Shown: positions 36,796-44,747, numbered from the stretch's first letter. The stretch is DNA of 49,130 nt from Saprospiraceae bacterium (GCA_013360405.1 JABWBR010000036.1:1-49130); one strand, 5' to 3'. Program-made: numbers and translations. Notes: generated from the sequence alone by a model not told the origin.

Positions 36796-36956
36796 CCAGC
36801 TCCGGAGGAGCGACCTATTGGTAGAATAATAAATCGATGAGGTAATCAGCTTCGGAGGAGCGCAATATACCAAGTGATATTTCGCTCCGCTGGAGCTGGG
36901 CGCCTTGTCTTGTGTTATTTCTACCAATATTAAGCCCCGCTGGGGCTAGACCATAA
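36796..36956. repeat. Palindromic CTACCAATAT/GC-hairpin repeat cluster
   Basis: Two end modules face each other: CAGCTCCGGAGGAGCG followed by ACCTATTGGTAGAA (36798-36826), and TTTCTACCAATATTAAG followed by CCCCGCTGGGGC (36918-36946). A middle hairpin (AGCTTCGGAGGAGCGCAATA with TTTCGCTCCGCTGGAGCT) lies between them at 36848-36898. The same modules recur at 44870-45012. No coding potential is seen. The arrangement is a composite of short hairpins between the convergent tadA and gldB genes. Confidence 0.75.
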
Positions 36957-36990
36957 AGCAGGCTCGCCGCCAGGGTTCGTAATTCGCCCC

Positions 36991-37013
36991 GACTGCTGAG
37001 TGCTGAGTGCTGC
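36991..37013. repeat. One-armed tandem array, unit TGCTGAG
   Basis: GACTGCTGAGTGCTGAGTGC followed by TGCC is three copies of a 7-base unit, beside the stop codon of gldB (37018-37020). No complementary arm is found nearby. Confidence 0.7.
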
Positions 37014-37017
37014 CCCC

Positions 37018-38067
37018 CTACCGCCGCCTCGGCTTATACTTCGACTCGTCGAGTAGCTTCTGGGCGTCTTGCAATTCCACCAATTGCTGGAAAGTCGTAT
37101 CCGGGAAGCGGGTCATATATGCTTTCACAATTTGCCATCCCAGCCAATTGGCCGTGCGACCCGGCGCCTCCTCGGGCATACCGGGTGAATTGGGGCTGTA
37201 CTCCACGTATTTGCGGATATCTTCCCACGATGTATTATACAACATATTTTCCTCGAGGAAAAAAGCCCACATTTCGAGTTCGTTCTCCTGCATCCATTGC
37301 CATTGGGCTGGGGTCACCTCCATCTTGACCGTATCGGGGGCATTGGGCATCAACATATCGAGCAGGTACAGCTTTTTGCCGTTGCTGATCATCACATCGA
37401 GCATGCGATTGCCCGACGGCGGGCCCACCATATCATCGGCCAGTGTAAACAGGGTTCGCGCTACCAGGTGGTCGGCGTTGTAGGTGCGGATCAGGTAATC
37501 CGAAAAATTGGTATTGCCCGGATTGTATTGCTGGTAGGGATAATTTTCACCCAAAAAGAAATCGAGCCCCACGGCCAGCGAGTTGTCGCCGAAGATAAAT
37601 GCCGCGTGCGAATATTCGGACACAAAAGTAGTAATATCGGGTACGGGCCGGTCGGGGAAGTAGTATTTATAAAATTGAAAAGCCTGCTTAAACTGCTTTT
37701 CGATAGGCGAGAAATCGTCGTACAGCACCATACAGGTATCGTACAGATGGCGCACCGGTGGATAGTTGATAAAACCTCTGACAAAAGCTTCGTGGCCTAC
37801 GGGGGCCAGCGCGGGGTCCTTGGAGCCGAGGATGCGTTCGAAGTAGATTTGGCTGAAAACCGGGTATTTTTCTTCGATATCCTGCAACCCGGCAGCCATT
37901 TGATTGGTGTCGAGGGTGAAAAGCGCTTTTTCAAAACGCGTCACATTCATTTCCACCTCGATGTCTGACACATCGGGGATGTCTTTGTCGGTTTCCTGGC
38001 GGCATGCCTGTACAAAAAGCACACTGAGTATCAGTCCTGCATACCACCAACGGCTTAGCTGTAACAT
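37018..38067 (-). CDS. gldB: Gliding motility lipoprotein GldB
   Basis: A 349-residue outer-membrane-associated lipoprotein required for gliding in flavobacteria. The ATG at 38067 gives a lipoprotein signal (MLQLSRWWYAGLILSVLFVQAC) with the acylated Cys at residue 22; a 59-codon upstream extension has no signal features. Recognisable GldB segments are NVTRFEKALFTLDT, PVFSQIYFERILG, YSHAAFIFGDNSLAVGLDFF and the C-terminal GRTANWLGWQIVKAYM followed by a Phe-rich end. It shares a distant relation with DUF2268-type metallopeptidases but I see no HExxH motif. Other gld genes are not in the window; in flavobacteria gldB is often near gldC, which is absent here. Confidence 0.9.
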   Translation of the reverse strand: MLQLSRWWYAGLILSVLFVQACRQETDKDIPDVSDIEVEMNVTRFEKALFTLDTNQMAAGLQDIEEKYPVFSQIYFERILGSKDPALAPVGHEAFVRGFINYPPVRHLYDTCMVLYDDFSPIEKQFKQAFQFYKYYFPDRPVPDITTFVSEYSHAAFIFGDNSLAVGLDFFLGENYPYQQYNPGNTNFSDYLIRTYNADHLVARTLFTLADDMVGPPSGNRMLDVMISNGKKLYLLDMLMPNAPDTVKMEVTPAQWQWMQENELEMWAFFLEENMLYNTSWEDIRKYVEYSPNSPGMPEEAPGRTANWLGWQIVKAYMTRFPDTTFQQLVELQDAQKLLDESKYKPRRR

Positions 38068-38206
38068 ACGTATAGGGTTTTTTGATAAGGTATATTGCAC
38101 TGTATTGTCGGGCGCGTGGGGGGAACATTGAAAATAGTTGCCGATAAACACCCAACTATCTTTCAGCCTGTATAACTTTACAGCGTCTACAAAAAACAAT
38201 GCAATA

Positions 38207-38929
38207 ATGAAAAAAATTGTCATTCTTGCCGCCTTTTTGTGCAATGTTTTAACAATTTCTGCACAGGATGATATTCGCTTCGGCTTTCAACTGAGTCCGT
38301 CCTTTTCCTGGATGTCGACCAATGAAAACAAAATAAACCCCAGCGGCACCAATCTGGGTTTGAAACTCGGCATGATCGGCGAGTACCTTATCGGCGAAAA
38401 CTATGCCTTTAGCACAGGGCTCGGATTTGCCTTCAACAGCGGAGGTACCCTGCTGCACGATTACGGCGGACAATACTGGACTAAGTCCGACCTGCCGTCT
38501 ACGCTCGACTCGCTTTCTAATGGCAGCAAGCTCAAGTATGGCGTGCAATACCTGGAAATTCCGATCGGCCTCAAGATGCGCACCAACGAATTCGGCTACA
38601 TCCGCTATTTCCTGGAGCCCGGTATATCGATAGGTATCAAAACCCAGGCGCGTGGCGTAATCAACGATCCGAGCCAGTCGGGTGAAAACGAAGAAAAATT
38701 CAATATCACCAAAGAAGTCAACGGCATCTACATGTCGTGGGGCGTCGGCGGCGGTATCGAATACAGCCTTTCGACAAGTACCAGTCTGATAGCCGGCTTG
38801 GGATTCCAGATCGGCTTTACCGATGTTAGCGACGATAACGGCACCGTTTTTGACCCTCGCGGCAATCGCAGCGAAGACGCCAAGGCTATCATCAACGCGA
38901 TTACCATTAAACTGGGCATCTTGTTCTGA
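38207..38929 (+). CDS. Outer membrane beta-barrel protein, PorT family
   Basis: A 240-residue outer membrane protein. The ATG at 38207 gives a signal peptide (MKKIVILAAFLCNVLTISAQ); the frame extends 23 codons upstream without sense as a signal. The mature part begins DDIRFGFQLSPSFSWMST, with strands typical of PorT-like barrels: LGLKLGMIGEYLIGENYAFS, LEIPIGLKMRTNEFGYI, FLEPGISIGIKTQA, GGGIEYSLSTSTSLIAGLGF and the final AIIINAIT-like AITIKLGILF. PorT itself is part of the T9SS machinery in Porphyromonas; family membership alone does not prove that role. It is divergent from gldB, starting 139 bases from it. Confidence 0.8.
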   Translation: MKKIVILAAFLCNVLTISAQDDIRFGFQLSPSFSWMSTNENKINPSGTNLGLKLGMIGEYLIGENYAFSTGLGFAFNSGGTLLHDYGGQYWTKSDLPSTLDSLSNGSKLKYGVQYLEIPIGLKMRTNEFGYIRYFLEPGISIGIKTQARGVINDPSQSGENEEKFNITKEVNGIYMSWGVGGGIEYSLSTSTSLIAGLGFQIGFTDVSDDNGTVFDPRGNRSEDAKAIINAITIKLGILF

Positions 38930-38956
38930 TCCGTAAGACTTGGACAAAGATTTTTA

Positions 38957-39041
38957 TTAACCACAGAGGACACGGAGTTACACAGAGGTATAATCTCACT
39001 CTGTGTAACTCCGTGTAAACTCAGTGAAACTCTGTGGTTAA
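38957..39041. repeat. Palindromic array, ACCACAGAGG/CACGGAGTT units
   Basis: The left arm (38957-38989) holds ACCACAGAGG, ACACGGAGTT and ACACAGAGGT. The right arm (38998-39041) is the complement (ACTCTGTGTAACTCCGTGTA, then AACTCAGTGAAACTCTGTGG). Both arms end in TTAACC/GGTTAA. The nadC start lies 15 bases downstream, so this hairpin occupies its leader. Related copies are at 45067-45103 and 46446-46521, either side of the IS110 gene. Confidence 0.85.
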
Positions 39042-39056
39042 AAATCCACGTGTACT

Positions 39057-39926
39057 ATGAGCACAACCTCTCCCTTACCTGCCGACGTGGCAGCCCTGCT
39101 CGATGATTTCATCGACCGCGCCATATATGAAGATGTACGCGACGGCGACCACACGTCAAAAGCATGTATTCCCCCCGATATGCGCAGCAGGGCGCAATTG
39201 AAGATAAAAGACGTGGGCGTCATTGCCGGCGTAGAAGTCGCCCGCCGCATTTTTCAAAAAGTAGACCCCTCTTCTACTTTCGAATCGCTCATTGCCGACG
39301 GCAGCGAAGTCAACTTCGGCGATATCGCCTTCAAAGTGGAATGCAACACGCAGGCGCTATTGCGTGCCGAGCGCGTAACGCTCAACACCATGCAGCGCAT
39401 GAGCGGCATCGCCACCCTCAGCAATCACTTTGCCTTTGAAGTAGAAGACCTGCCGGTCAAAATCCTCGATACGAGAAAAACGACCCCGCTGATCCGCTTC
39501 CTCGAAAAATGGGCCGTCAAACTCGGCGGCTGCCACAATTACCGCGTAGGGTTGTACGATTGGATCATGATCAAAGACAACCATATCGACGCTTGCGGCG
39601 GCATCACCCAGGCCGTACAGCGCGTAGCTGAATATCAGAAAGCCAACAACCTACAGTTGGGCGTCACCCTCGAAGTGCGCAACCTGGTCGAACTCGCCGA
39701 AGCCCTCGAGGTCGGCCAGATCACCCGCATCATGTTCGACAACTTTGAACTACCCCTGCTCGAAGAAGCCGTGGCTACCGTTGACAAGCGCTTCGAAACC
39801 GAAGCCTCCGGCGGCGTCACCATCCACAATGTACGCCGCGTAGCCCAAACCGGCGTGGATTATATCTCAGTGGGCGCGCTCACGCATTCGGCGACGAGTT
39901 TGGATATGAGTTTGAAGGTGGTTTGA
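39057..39926 (+). CDS. nadC: Nicotinate-nucleotide pyrophosphorylase (carboxylating)
   Basis: Quinolinate phosphoribosyltransferase: turns quinolinate and PRPP into nicotinate mononucleotide for NAD synthesis. The 289-residue protein has the normal layout: DDFIDRAIYEDVRDGDHTS at the N-terminus, LLRAERVTLNTMQRMSGIAT, then the catalytic region ILDTRKTTPLIRFLEKWAV, GGCHNYRVGLYDWIMIKDNH with substrate-binding Arg/Lys, and the C-terminal barrel with IMFDNFELP and VDYISVGALTHS. nadA and nadB are not present. The leader holds the palindromic array at 38957-39041. The TGA stop (39924-39926) is part of the next tandem array. Confidence 0.95.
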   Translation: MSTTSPLPADVAALLDDFIDRAIYEDVRDGDHTSKACIPPDMRSRAQLKIKDVGVIAGVEVARRIFQKVDPSSTFESLIADGSEVNFGDIAFKVECNTQALLRAERVTLNTMQRMSGIATLSNHFAFEVEDLPVKILDTRKTTPLIRFLEKWAVKLGGCHNYRVGLYDWIMIKDNHIDACGGITQAVQRVAEYQKANNLQLGVTLEVRNLVELAEALEVGQITRIMFDNFELPLLEEAVATVDKRFETEASGGVTIHNVRRVAQTGVDYISVGALTHSATSLDMSLKVV

Positions 39927-39960
39927 TGTGCTAATTTGCTAATTTGCTGATTTGCTGATG
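39921..39960. repeat. One-armed tandem array, 8-base unit TTGCTAAT/TTGCTGAT
   Basis: GTGCTAATTTGCTAATTTGC followed by TGATTTGCTGATG is four 8-base units that begin within the nadC stop codon. The complement occurs only at 41343-41406, on the far side of the Fic gene. Confidence 0.8.
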
Positions 39961-40198
39961 CGACCGAAGTGAGTCCCGATTGATACCGGCGAGCTTTGGA
40001 TGCGCATACTATTCTTGATTCTTGCCCCCGCTGGCGCCACGTTGCCAAAAGCAACCACTAAAACCCAAAACAACACACGCGGGCGCTGGCGCGAGAATCA
40101 AATCTCGTCCCGCCTATCAGTCGGGGTTCAACCCGACAGACACTGTACAACCCGGTAAAACCCGAAGGATAAACGGCACGAGGTGGAGCCTCGCGTCA
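39961..40198. repeat. Cluster of short hairpins upstream of the Fic gene
   Basis: The segment contains short palindromes with a tri- to hexanucleotide loop: GCGAGAATCAAATCTCG (about 40090), GTCGGGGTTCAACCCGAC (about 40121-40138) and CGAGGTGGAGCCTCG (about 40179-40193). CCCGCTGGCGCCA (about 40027) is a further GC-rich element. No gene is supported. The last hairpin belongs to the direct repeat that is also found after the Fic gene. Confidence 0.6.
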
Positions 40199-40205
40199 GC
40201 GGAGG
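40175..40205 (+). repeat. 31-base direct repeat, copy upstream of Fic gene
   Basis: Starts GGCACGAGGTGGAGCCTCGC and ends GTCAGCGGAGG. It is 29 of 31 bases identical to the copy at 41302-41332 on the other side of the Fic gene. The inner CGAGGT...CCTCG can fold as a hairpin. Confidence 0.85.
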
Positions 40206-40263
40206 TTAGCGGTTAGCTGCTTGATCTCAGCGCTAAGCCCTGAGCGCTAACTGCTAACTGCTA
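40199..40263. repeat. Self-complementary array, GGTTAGC units
   Basis: The left arm (40205-40221) has GGTTAGCGGTTAGCTGC; the right arm (40229-40263) has CAGCGCTAAGCCCTGAGCGC then TAACTGCTAACTGC. The unit is related to the array at 23587-23651. It immediately precedes the Fic promoter. Confidence 0.75.
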
Positions 40264-40282
40264 TTTAACTTTGACTTCATAT

Positions 40283-40314
40283 TTTGTTGTTTTTTCATCT
40301 AATTCGTATCTTTG
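40283..40314 (+). promoter_or_regulatory. Promoter of the Fic gene
   Basis: TTTG (40283-40286), a 20-base spacer, then TATCTTTG (40307-40314), a full match to the Bacteroidota consensus. Transcription should start near 40320, which excludes the ATG at 40315 and favours the ATG at 40336. Confidence 0.65.
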
Positions 40315-40335
40315 ATGCGATCAAATGATGGCATC

Positions 40336-41295
40336 ATGATTCATAAATACTACGAAGGAACGCCGCAAATAATCAATTTGTCAACCGAGATTGGCAGATT
40401 ATTAGGCGTTGTAGATGCCACACATCTTAGGAAGCCGCAGACTGAACTTAGGAAGAAAAACAAGGTAAAGACCATTCGTGCGTCCCTGGCTATAGAAGGG
40501 AACACGCTGAGTGAAGATCAGATTACCGCGATCATTGAGAATAAACGTGTAATCGGTCCTTCCAAGGACATCAAAGAGGTGGAGAATGCCATTCAGGCAT
40601 ACGATAACCTTACAAACTTTGATGCCTTCTCGAAGGAATCTTATTTGGAGGCGCACAGGTTGTTAATGACAGGTCTGGTGGATATGCCCGGCCAGTTCCG
40701 CACCGGTTCGGTCGGCGTGATTCAGGGGGACAGAATAGCGCATTTGGCTCCACCGGGATGGAACGTCGATAATTTGATGACAGATTTGTTCAGGTATCTT
40801 AAAGACGGAGAAGATAACGTAATCATCAAGAGTTGCGTGTTCCACTATGAAATGGAATTTATTCATCCTTTTATGGATGGGAATGGAAGGATGGGGCGAT
40901 TATGGCAGACGGTGATATTAATGAGGGCTAATCCCGTGTTTGAATATTTGCCGGTTGAACAAGAAATAAAGAAGAGTCAGGAGGAATACTATAATGTGTT
41001 GAGCCAATGCGACAAAGAAGGACTATCCACAAAATTTGTTGAATACTTATTAGGTAAGATAAAATTGAGTTTAGCAGAATTGGTGGATACACAAAGAGCG
41101 CATTTCACAGATATAGAGCGTTTGAATTACTTCCTCGACCAAATTGATAAGGGTGACTTCACCAGGAAAGATTACCTCAAGATGTTCCCTAAAATCTCAA
41201 CTGCAACCGCAACAAGGGATTTAAGAAAAGGCGTTGAAGAGGGAATACTGATTAGGAAAGGGAGCGATCGATTGGCCAGGTATCAAAAGCAATAA
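40336..41295 (+). CDS. Fic-family protein with N-terminal inhibitory motif
   Basis: A 319-residue predicted AMP-transferase that would modify a target protein with AMP (or another phosphate-containing group). The start at 40336 is chosen because a full promoter ends at 40314. The inhibitory helix has the motif SLAIEGN (Ser50-xxx-Glu54-Gly55), the class II arrangement with the inhibitor in front. The catalytic motif is HPFMDGNGRMGR (His177 to Arg188), with all active-site residues present. The C-terminal ~50 residues (DYLKMFPKISTATATRDLRK) look like a winged helix, common in this subfamily and suggesting DNA binding or autoregulation. The gene is AT-rich compared with its neighbours and is enclosed by a 31-base direct repeat and two tandem arrays, so it was probably acquired. 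No separate antitoxin gene is seen. Confidence 0.92.
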   Translation: MIHKYYEGTPQIINLSTEIGRLLGVVDATHLRKPQTELRKKNKVKTIRASLAIEGNTLSEDQITAIIENKRVIGPSKDIKEVENAIQAYDNLTNFDAFSKESYLEAHRLLMTGLVDMPGQFRTGSVGVIQGDRIAHLAPPGWNVDNLMTDLFRYLKDGEDNVIIKSCVFHYEMEFIHPFMDGNGRMGRLWQTVILMRANPVFEYLPVEQEIKKSQEEYYNVLSQCDKEGLSTKFVEYLLGKIKLSLAELVDTQRAHFTDIERLNYFLDQIDKGDFTRKDYLKMFPKISTATATRDLRKGVEEGILIRKGSDRLARYQKQ

Positions 41296-41301
41296 ACCAC
41301 T

Positions 41302-41332
41302 GGCACGAGGTGGAACCTCGCGACAGCGGAGG
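41302..41332 (+). repeat. 31-base direct repeat, copy downstream of Fic gene
   Basis: Starts GGCACGAGGTGGAACCTCGC and ends GACAGCGGAGG, differing at two positions from the copy at 40175-40205. It begins six bases after the Fic stop codon. Confidence 0.85.
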
Positions 41333-41340
41333 GCGGTTTA

Positions 41341-41406
41341 TTGATTTGCTGATGTGCTAATAGCATAGTTATCAGCACATCAGCACATCAGCACATCAGC
41401 AAATCA
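41341..41406. repeat. Self-complementary tandem array, TTGCTGAT/CAGCACAT units
   Basis: The left arm TTGATTTGCTGATGTGCTAA (41341-41360) is followed by four units of ATCAGCAC or ATCAGCAA (41371-41406). It fills the space between the convergent Fic and porD genes and includes the porD stop codon (41404-41406). Confidence 0.85.
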
Positions 41407-42318
41407 CTTTATCGCCCTATACTTCGCCGAATTCGTCGCATCCACCTTTGTCATTATCTGGATCACGCGGTCTTGCTGGGCCATTGTTCCTCTTTTGAAG
41501 ATCTCTATAATTTCGTTGGCTTTGGCGTTGCTATACAGCTGTACGATCATCGCGTTGGGGTAGGCCTGATTCACCTTGTCGAGTTGTTCGAGGGCGAGGG
41601 CTATATTGGTGCGGCCGTTGTCTACATTCTCCGGCATGACGTCGAGGCCCTGGCGGTGGTAGGTGTAAATAGCTTCGCGCAAGGGGCGTACGCGCGGCGA
41701 CAGTAGGTTTTCGATCAGCCAGAAGCGGTTGCGGTTGCTTTCCATCGAGCGCCAACCCGGGTTGGCGGCGGTTACGTTGGATGGCACGTTGTTGACGATC
41801 TCCTGGGCCGTCTGGAAATAACGCTCGCCGCCCAGGGCGGCAAAAGAATCGTAATCGAGCCCGAGGATGACATACACGTAAAATGACAGCACCGAAGACA
41901 GGTTGTCGTTAAACGCGTTTTTGGAATACACCAGCGGCTGAAATTGTTCGTATTCGAAGGTAAGCTCTTTGTCGAGGTAATTCAACAGCGGGGTTTCCTG
42001 GTCGGAGCCGTAGATGGGCCGGGACGATTGCACGGCCAATTCGGCTTTAAAAGACGTCGCCGAGCGTTCTTCCTGAATCGTGAGGATAAAATTGCAATTG
42101 ATGCGCTCGGGGTTGTCAAACACGTCTTCGGTCCATTTCTGGCTATTGAGAAATTCGCGAAGCGTTTGTTCCAGCGTTTCAAATACCCTGGGGTCTGCCG
42201 TCTGCAGCTTTTGCGTATTGATCTTGACGGTGGCGTTGAGTTCCTGGGCTTGTGCGCTACCCATAAAGGCTGCGACAACCAGAACAAAGGAAGCCAGTTT
42301 TAGTCCAAAATTATTCAT
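41404..42318 (-). CDS. porD: DUF4835 family protein, T9SS-associated PorD
   Basis: A 304-residue exported protein. The signal peptide is MNNFGLKLASFVLVVAAFMGSAQAQ. The mature protein starts ELNATVKINTQKLQTADPRVF and contains the family-typical WTEDVFDNPERINCNFILTI, LSFYVYVILGLDYDSFAALGG and the C-terminal GTMAQQDRVIQIMTKVDATN. DUF4835 proteins are annotated as PorD, linked to type IX secretion, but their mechanism is not established. It is the last of four genes read in the order bamD-rpoZ-coaBC-porD, an arrangement conserved in Bacteroidota, with an 18-base gap after coaBC. Confidence 0.9.
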   Translation of the reverse strand: MNNFGLKLASFVLVVAAFMGSAQAQELNATVKINTQKLQTADPRVFETLEQTLREFLNSQKWTEDVFDNPERINCNFILTIQEERSATSFKAELAVQSSRPIYGSDQETPLLNYLDKELTFEYEQFQPLVYSKNAFNDNLSSVLSFYVYVILGLDYDSFAALGGERYFQTAQEIVNNVPSNVTAANPGWRSMESNRNRFWLIENLLSPRVRPLREAIYTYHRQGLDVMPENVDNGRTNIALALEQLDKVNQAYPNAMIVQLYSNAKANEIIEIFKRGTMAQQDRVIQIMTKVDATNSAKYRAIK

Positions 42319-42336
42319 TGTACCCGTTTGTGTCGA

Positions 42337-43533
42337 TTAAATGTCGGAAAGCAGTGCGGCCACTTCATCAATAATATCGGTGGCCACCGCGGTTTTACTT
42401 TTTAACTCGAAATGCAATATCTTATTGTTTCGATGCAGAATAGAAATCTTGTTGGTGTCGTGTATAAAGCCGGCGCCGGGGTCGTTGAGGGAGTTCAGGA
42501 CGATAAAGTCGAAGTTTTTCTTTTCCATTTTGGCTTTTGCGTTGGGTATTTCGTCGTTTGTTTCGAGTGCAAAGCCGACGATGAGCTGCTTTCCGGTTTT
42601 GAGGCGGCCCAGCTCGGCGGCGATATCGGGGTTTTTTACCAATTGAATGGGTAGCGTATCGGCTATTTTTTTGAGTTTCTGGTTGGCGGTATCCTGCGGC
42701 CGGTAGTCGGCCACTGCAGCGGAGAGGATGGCCACGTCGCTGCCCGGAAAATGCGACAGGGCAGCCTTGTACATCTCTTCTGCGGTTTGTACGGCTATGG
42801 TTTTTACGCCGGGGTGCTGGGGGCGGTAATACGAAGGGCCCAGAATGAGCGTCACCTCGGCGCCGCGAGCGGCGGCCTCGTCGGCCAGCGCTATGCCCAT
42901 CTTGCCGGAAGAGCGGTTGCCGATAAACCGCACGGGGTCGATGGGTTCGTAGGTAGGGCCGGCGGTGATCATCACTTTGCGGCCTTTGAGGGTATCTGCC
43001 GATTGAAAATGGGCGGCAAGGGTGGCCGCAATATCTTCGGGCTCTGCCATACGCCCTTCGCCGACGAGTCCGCTGGCCAATTCGCCTACGCCCACAGGAA
43101 TGAGGTTGTTGCCACAATCGAGCAGGCGTTTTACATTGTCTTGCGTGGAGCGATGCGCCCACATATCCACATCCATAGCGGGGGCAACAAATACGGGGCA
43201 GCGGGCGGAGAGGTACACGGCCACGAGGATATTGTCGCAGAAGCCGTGGGCCATCTTGGCGAGCGTAGAGGCGGTAAGCGGGGCTACCACGAGGGCATCG
43301 GCCCACAAGCCCATTTCGACGTGGTTATTCCAGGCCGATTCGGAGATGATATCGCTATGTACCGGATGTTTGGACAGGGTGGCCAGGGTAAGCGGGCTGA
43401 TAAATTGCTGGGCAGCGGGCGTCATGAGCACCCTGACTTCGGCGCCTGCCTTCACCAGCAGCCGGACGAGCGTGGCCGCTTTGTAGGCGGCGATGCTGCC
43501 GGTGACCCCCACAATGATCTTCTTGCCTTTCAA
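42337..43533 (-). CDS. coaBC: Phosphopantothenoylcysteine synthetase/decarboxylase
   Basis: A 398-residue bifunctional enzyme of coenzyme A synthesis: CoaC (FMN-dependent decarboxylase, residues ~1-185) and CoaB (CTP-dependent ligase, ~190-398). CoaC motifs are IIVGVTGSIAAYKA, the catalytic-His region AWNNHVEMGLWADALVVAPLT and the PAM motif APAMDVDMW. CoaB begins at KVMITAGPTYEPIDPVRFIG with SSGKMG, and has ILSAAVADYRP, and LVKNPDIAAELG with the substrate Lys. It starts 13 bases after rpoZ in the same operon. Both halves are complete. Confidence 0.95.
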   Translation of the reverse strand: MKGKKIIVGVTGSIAAYKAATLVRLLVKAGAEVRVLMTPAAQQFISPLTLATLSKHPVHSDIISESAWNNHVEMGLWADALVVAPLTASTLAKMAHGFCDNILVAVYLSARCPVFVAPAMDVDMWAHRSTQDNVKRLLDCGNNLIPVGVGELASGLVGEGRMAEPEDIAATLAAHFQSADTLKGRKVMITAGPTYEPIDPVRFIGNRSSGKMGIALADEAAARGAEVTLILGPSYYRPQHPGVKTIAVQTAEEMYKAALSHFPGSDVAILSAAVADYRPQDTANQKLKKIADTLPIQLVKNPDIAAELGRLKTGKQLIVGFALETNDEIPNAKAKMEKKNFDFIVLNSLNDPGAGFIHDTNKISILHRNNKILHFELKSKTAVATDIIDEVAALLSDI

Positions 43534-43546
43534 AAGTCAGAATTAC

Positions 43547-43903
43547 TTATTCGCCGCTGTTGAGTGGCTTGCGCTTCTTTTTGTCCTGGTACCGGTAATA
43601 AATCTCGCCTTCGAGATACTCCTCGGTAGCGATGATGGCCGGATTGGGCAAACGCTCGTAAAATTTAGAGATCTCGATTTGCTCTTTGTTTTCGTTGATC
43701 TCCTCGATCGTATCAGAGCTTACGGCAAACTCTTCGAGCTTTTGATGCAGTTCGTGCTTGATATCAACGGACAATTGCTTGGCGCGTTTGGTAATGATGG
43801 CCATTACCTCGTATACGTTGCCCGTTTCTTGTACGAGCTGGGTTAGATTACGGGCTCTCACGTTGGGGTCCAGGCCCTGTACTTTAGTTTTGATATCCGA
43901 CAT
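43547..43903 (-). CDS. rpoZ: RNA polymerase omega subunit, Bacteroidota type
   Basis: A 118-residue form of omega, which helps assemble RNA polymerase. Family-typical parts are TGNVYEVMAIITKRAKQLS and the helix that follows, with a longer C-terminal tail (IEISKFYERLPNPAIIATEE, then EYLEGEIYYRYQDKKKRKP) than the proteobacterial form. The start overlaps the last 20 bases of bamD, so translation is probably coupled. The position between bamD and coaBC is the usual one in this phylum and supports the name as much as the sequence does. Confidence 0.85.
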   Translation of the reverse strand: MSDIKTKVQGLDPNVRARNLTQLVQETGNVYEVMAIITKRAKQLSVDIKHELHQKLEEFAVSSDTIEEINENKEQIEISKFYERLPNPAIIATEEYLEGEIYYRYQDKKKRKPLNSGE

Positions 43904-44708
43904 TCGTCAATTGTTTTAATTTTTTTCTGGAATTATCGTAAAACGACGAAACTTCATTTTTGAATTCGCTTTTGGGGTAGCGCTCCAGGAATTCGGTAGC
44001 GTGGTTGATTGCTTCTTTGAAGCGAGGCTCCTGTTTTTCTACAAAACTGTTTATAGCCAGCAGATAAGCCGAGCGGGCAATCATATAGCGCACCCGTTCT
44101 GCATTGTCGGTTTCGGGGTAGTCTTTCAGCAGGTTTTCATAGGTTTGGATAGCCGACTGGTAATTCCGCAGGTCGAAGTACAAATTGGCCTCTTCGTATG
44201 CCTTGCGCTCCAGTTTTTTGCGCATTTCGTCGATGAGTCGATTGCAATCGGCCACTTTTTCACTTTGCGGATAGGTGCTTACAAACACTTGAAAACCTTC
44301 TATAGCGCTAACCGTGTACGACTGGTCGAGGCGAAAAGTCGGCGATAGTTGGTAGTTAGAAAAGGCCGCCATATAATCCGCTTCTTCGCGTTTGGTGCTG
44401 GCGCCGAATGTTTGCACAAAATTCTTAAAATAATAAGCCGCCAGGATATACTGGCCCAGGTGGTAATAGGTGTAAGCGTAGCGGTACGAGATGTCCTCTG
44501 CTTCTTTGCGCCCGCGATAACTGCTTATCACCAATTCGTAGAGCGCCTGCGCTTTTTGGTATTCGCCCTTATCGTAGTAATCGGTGGCTTTGGCGTACAT
44601 GGCTGTCGGATCGCCGCTAGCCCTGATGCGTTCAAACTCGCTTTTGCAGGATGTAGCCCACCCGATTGCCCCCAAACTCAATACAATTAAAAGATGCCTC
44701 ATTTTCAT
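43884..44708 (-). CDS. bamD: Outer membrane assembly lipoprotein BamD
   Basis: A 274-residue lipoprotein of the BAM complex, which inserts beta-barrel proteins into the outer membrane. The signal (MKMRHLLIVLSLGAIGWATSC) ends in a lipobox, Cys at 21. TPR-like helical pairs follow: AMYAKATDYYDKGEYQKAQALY, YRYAYTYYHLGQYILAAYYF, SAIEGFQVFVSTYPQSEKV, NLYFDLRNYQSAIQTYENLL and HATEFLERYPKSEF, as in BamD/ComL. A near-perfect promoter lies just upstream (44716-44747). It is the first gene of bamD-rpoZ-coaBC-porD and overlaps rpoZ by 20 bases. Confidence 0.93.
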   Translation of the reverse strand: MKMRHLLIVLSLGAIGWATSCKSEFERIRASGDPTAMYAKATDYYDKGEYQKAQALYELVISSYRGRKEAEDISYRYAYTYYHLGQYILAAYYFKNFVQTFGASTKREEADYMAAFSNYQLSPTFRLDQSYTVSAIEGFQVFVSTYPQSEKVADCNRLIDEMRKKLERKAYEEANLYFDLRNYQSAIQTYENLLKDYPETDNAERVRYMIARSAYLLAINSFVEKQEPRFKEAINHATEFLERYPKSEFKNEVSSFYDNSRKKLKQLTNVGYQN

Positions 44709-44715
44709 AAGTGCG

Positions 44716-44747
44716 CAAAGTTACCGTTTTTTATGATTCAGCGCAAA
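44716..44747 (-). promoter_or_regulatory. Promoter of the bamD-rpoZ-coaBC-porD operon
   Basis: On the minus strand: TTTG (44747-44744), 20 bases, TAACTTTG (44723-44716), a full match to TTTG-N20-TAnnTTTG. The box ends seven bases before the bamD ATG, so the leader is at most a few bases long. Confidence 0.7.

Noticed and set aside
37018-38929. A complete T9SS or gliding operon
   Set aside because: Only gldB and a PorT-like barrel are here, divergent from each other; the core gldK-N/porV/sov genes are absent, so no operon can be claimed.
40022-40216. Small open frame upstream of the Fic gene
   Set aside because: It lies in the hairpin cluster and ends in the 31-base repeat; no start signal or family resemblance.
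42422-43306. A 294-residue minus-strand frame within coaBC
   Set aside because: Coding frame belongs to CoaBC, whose motifs are complete; the alternative is Arg/Pro-rich shadow.
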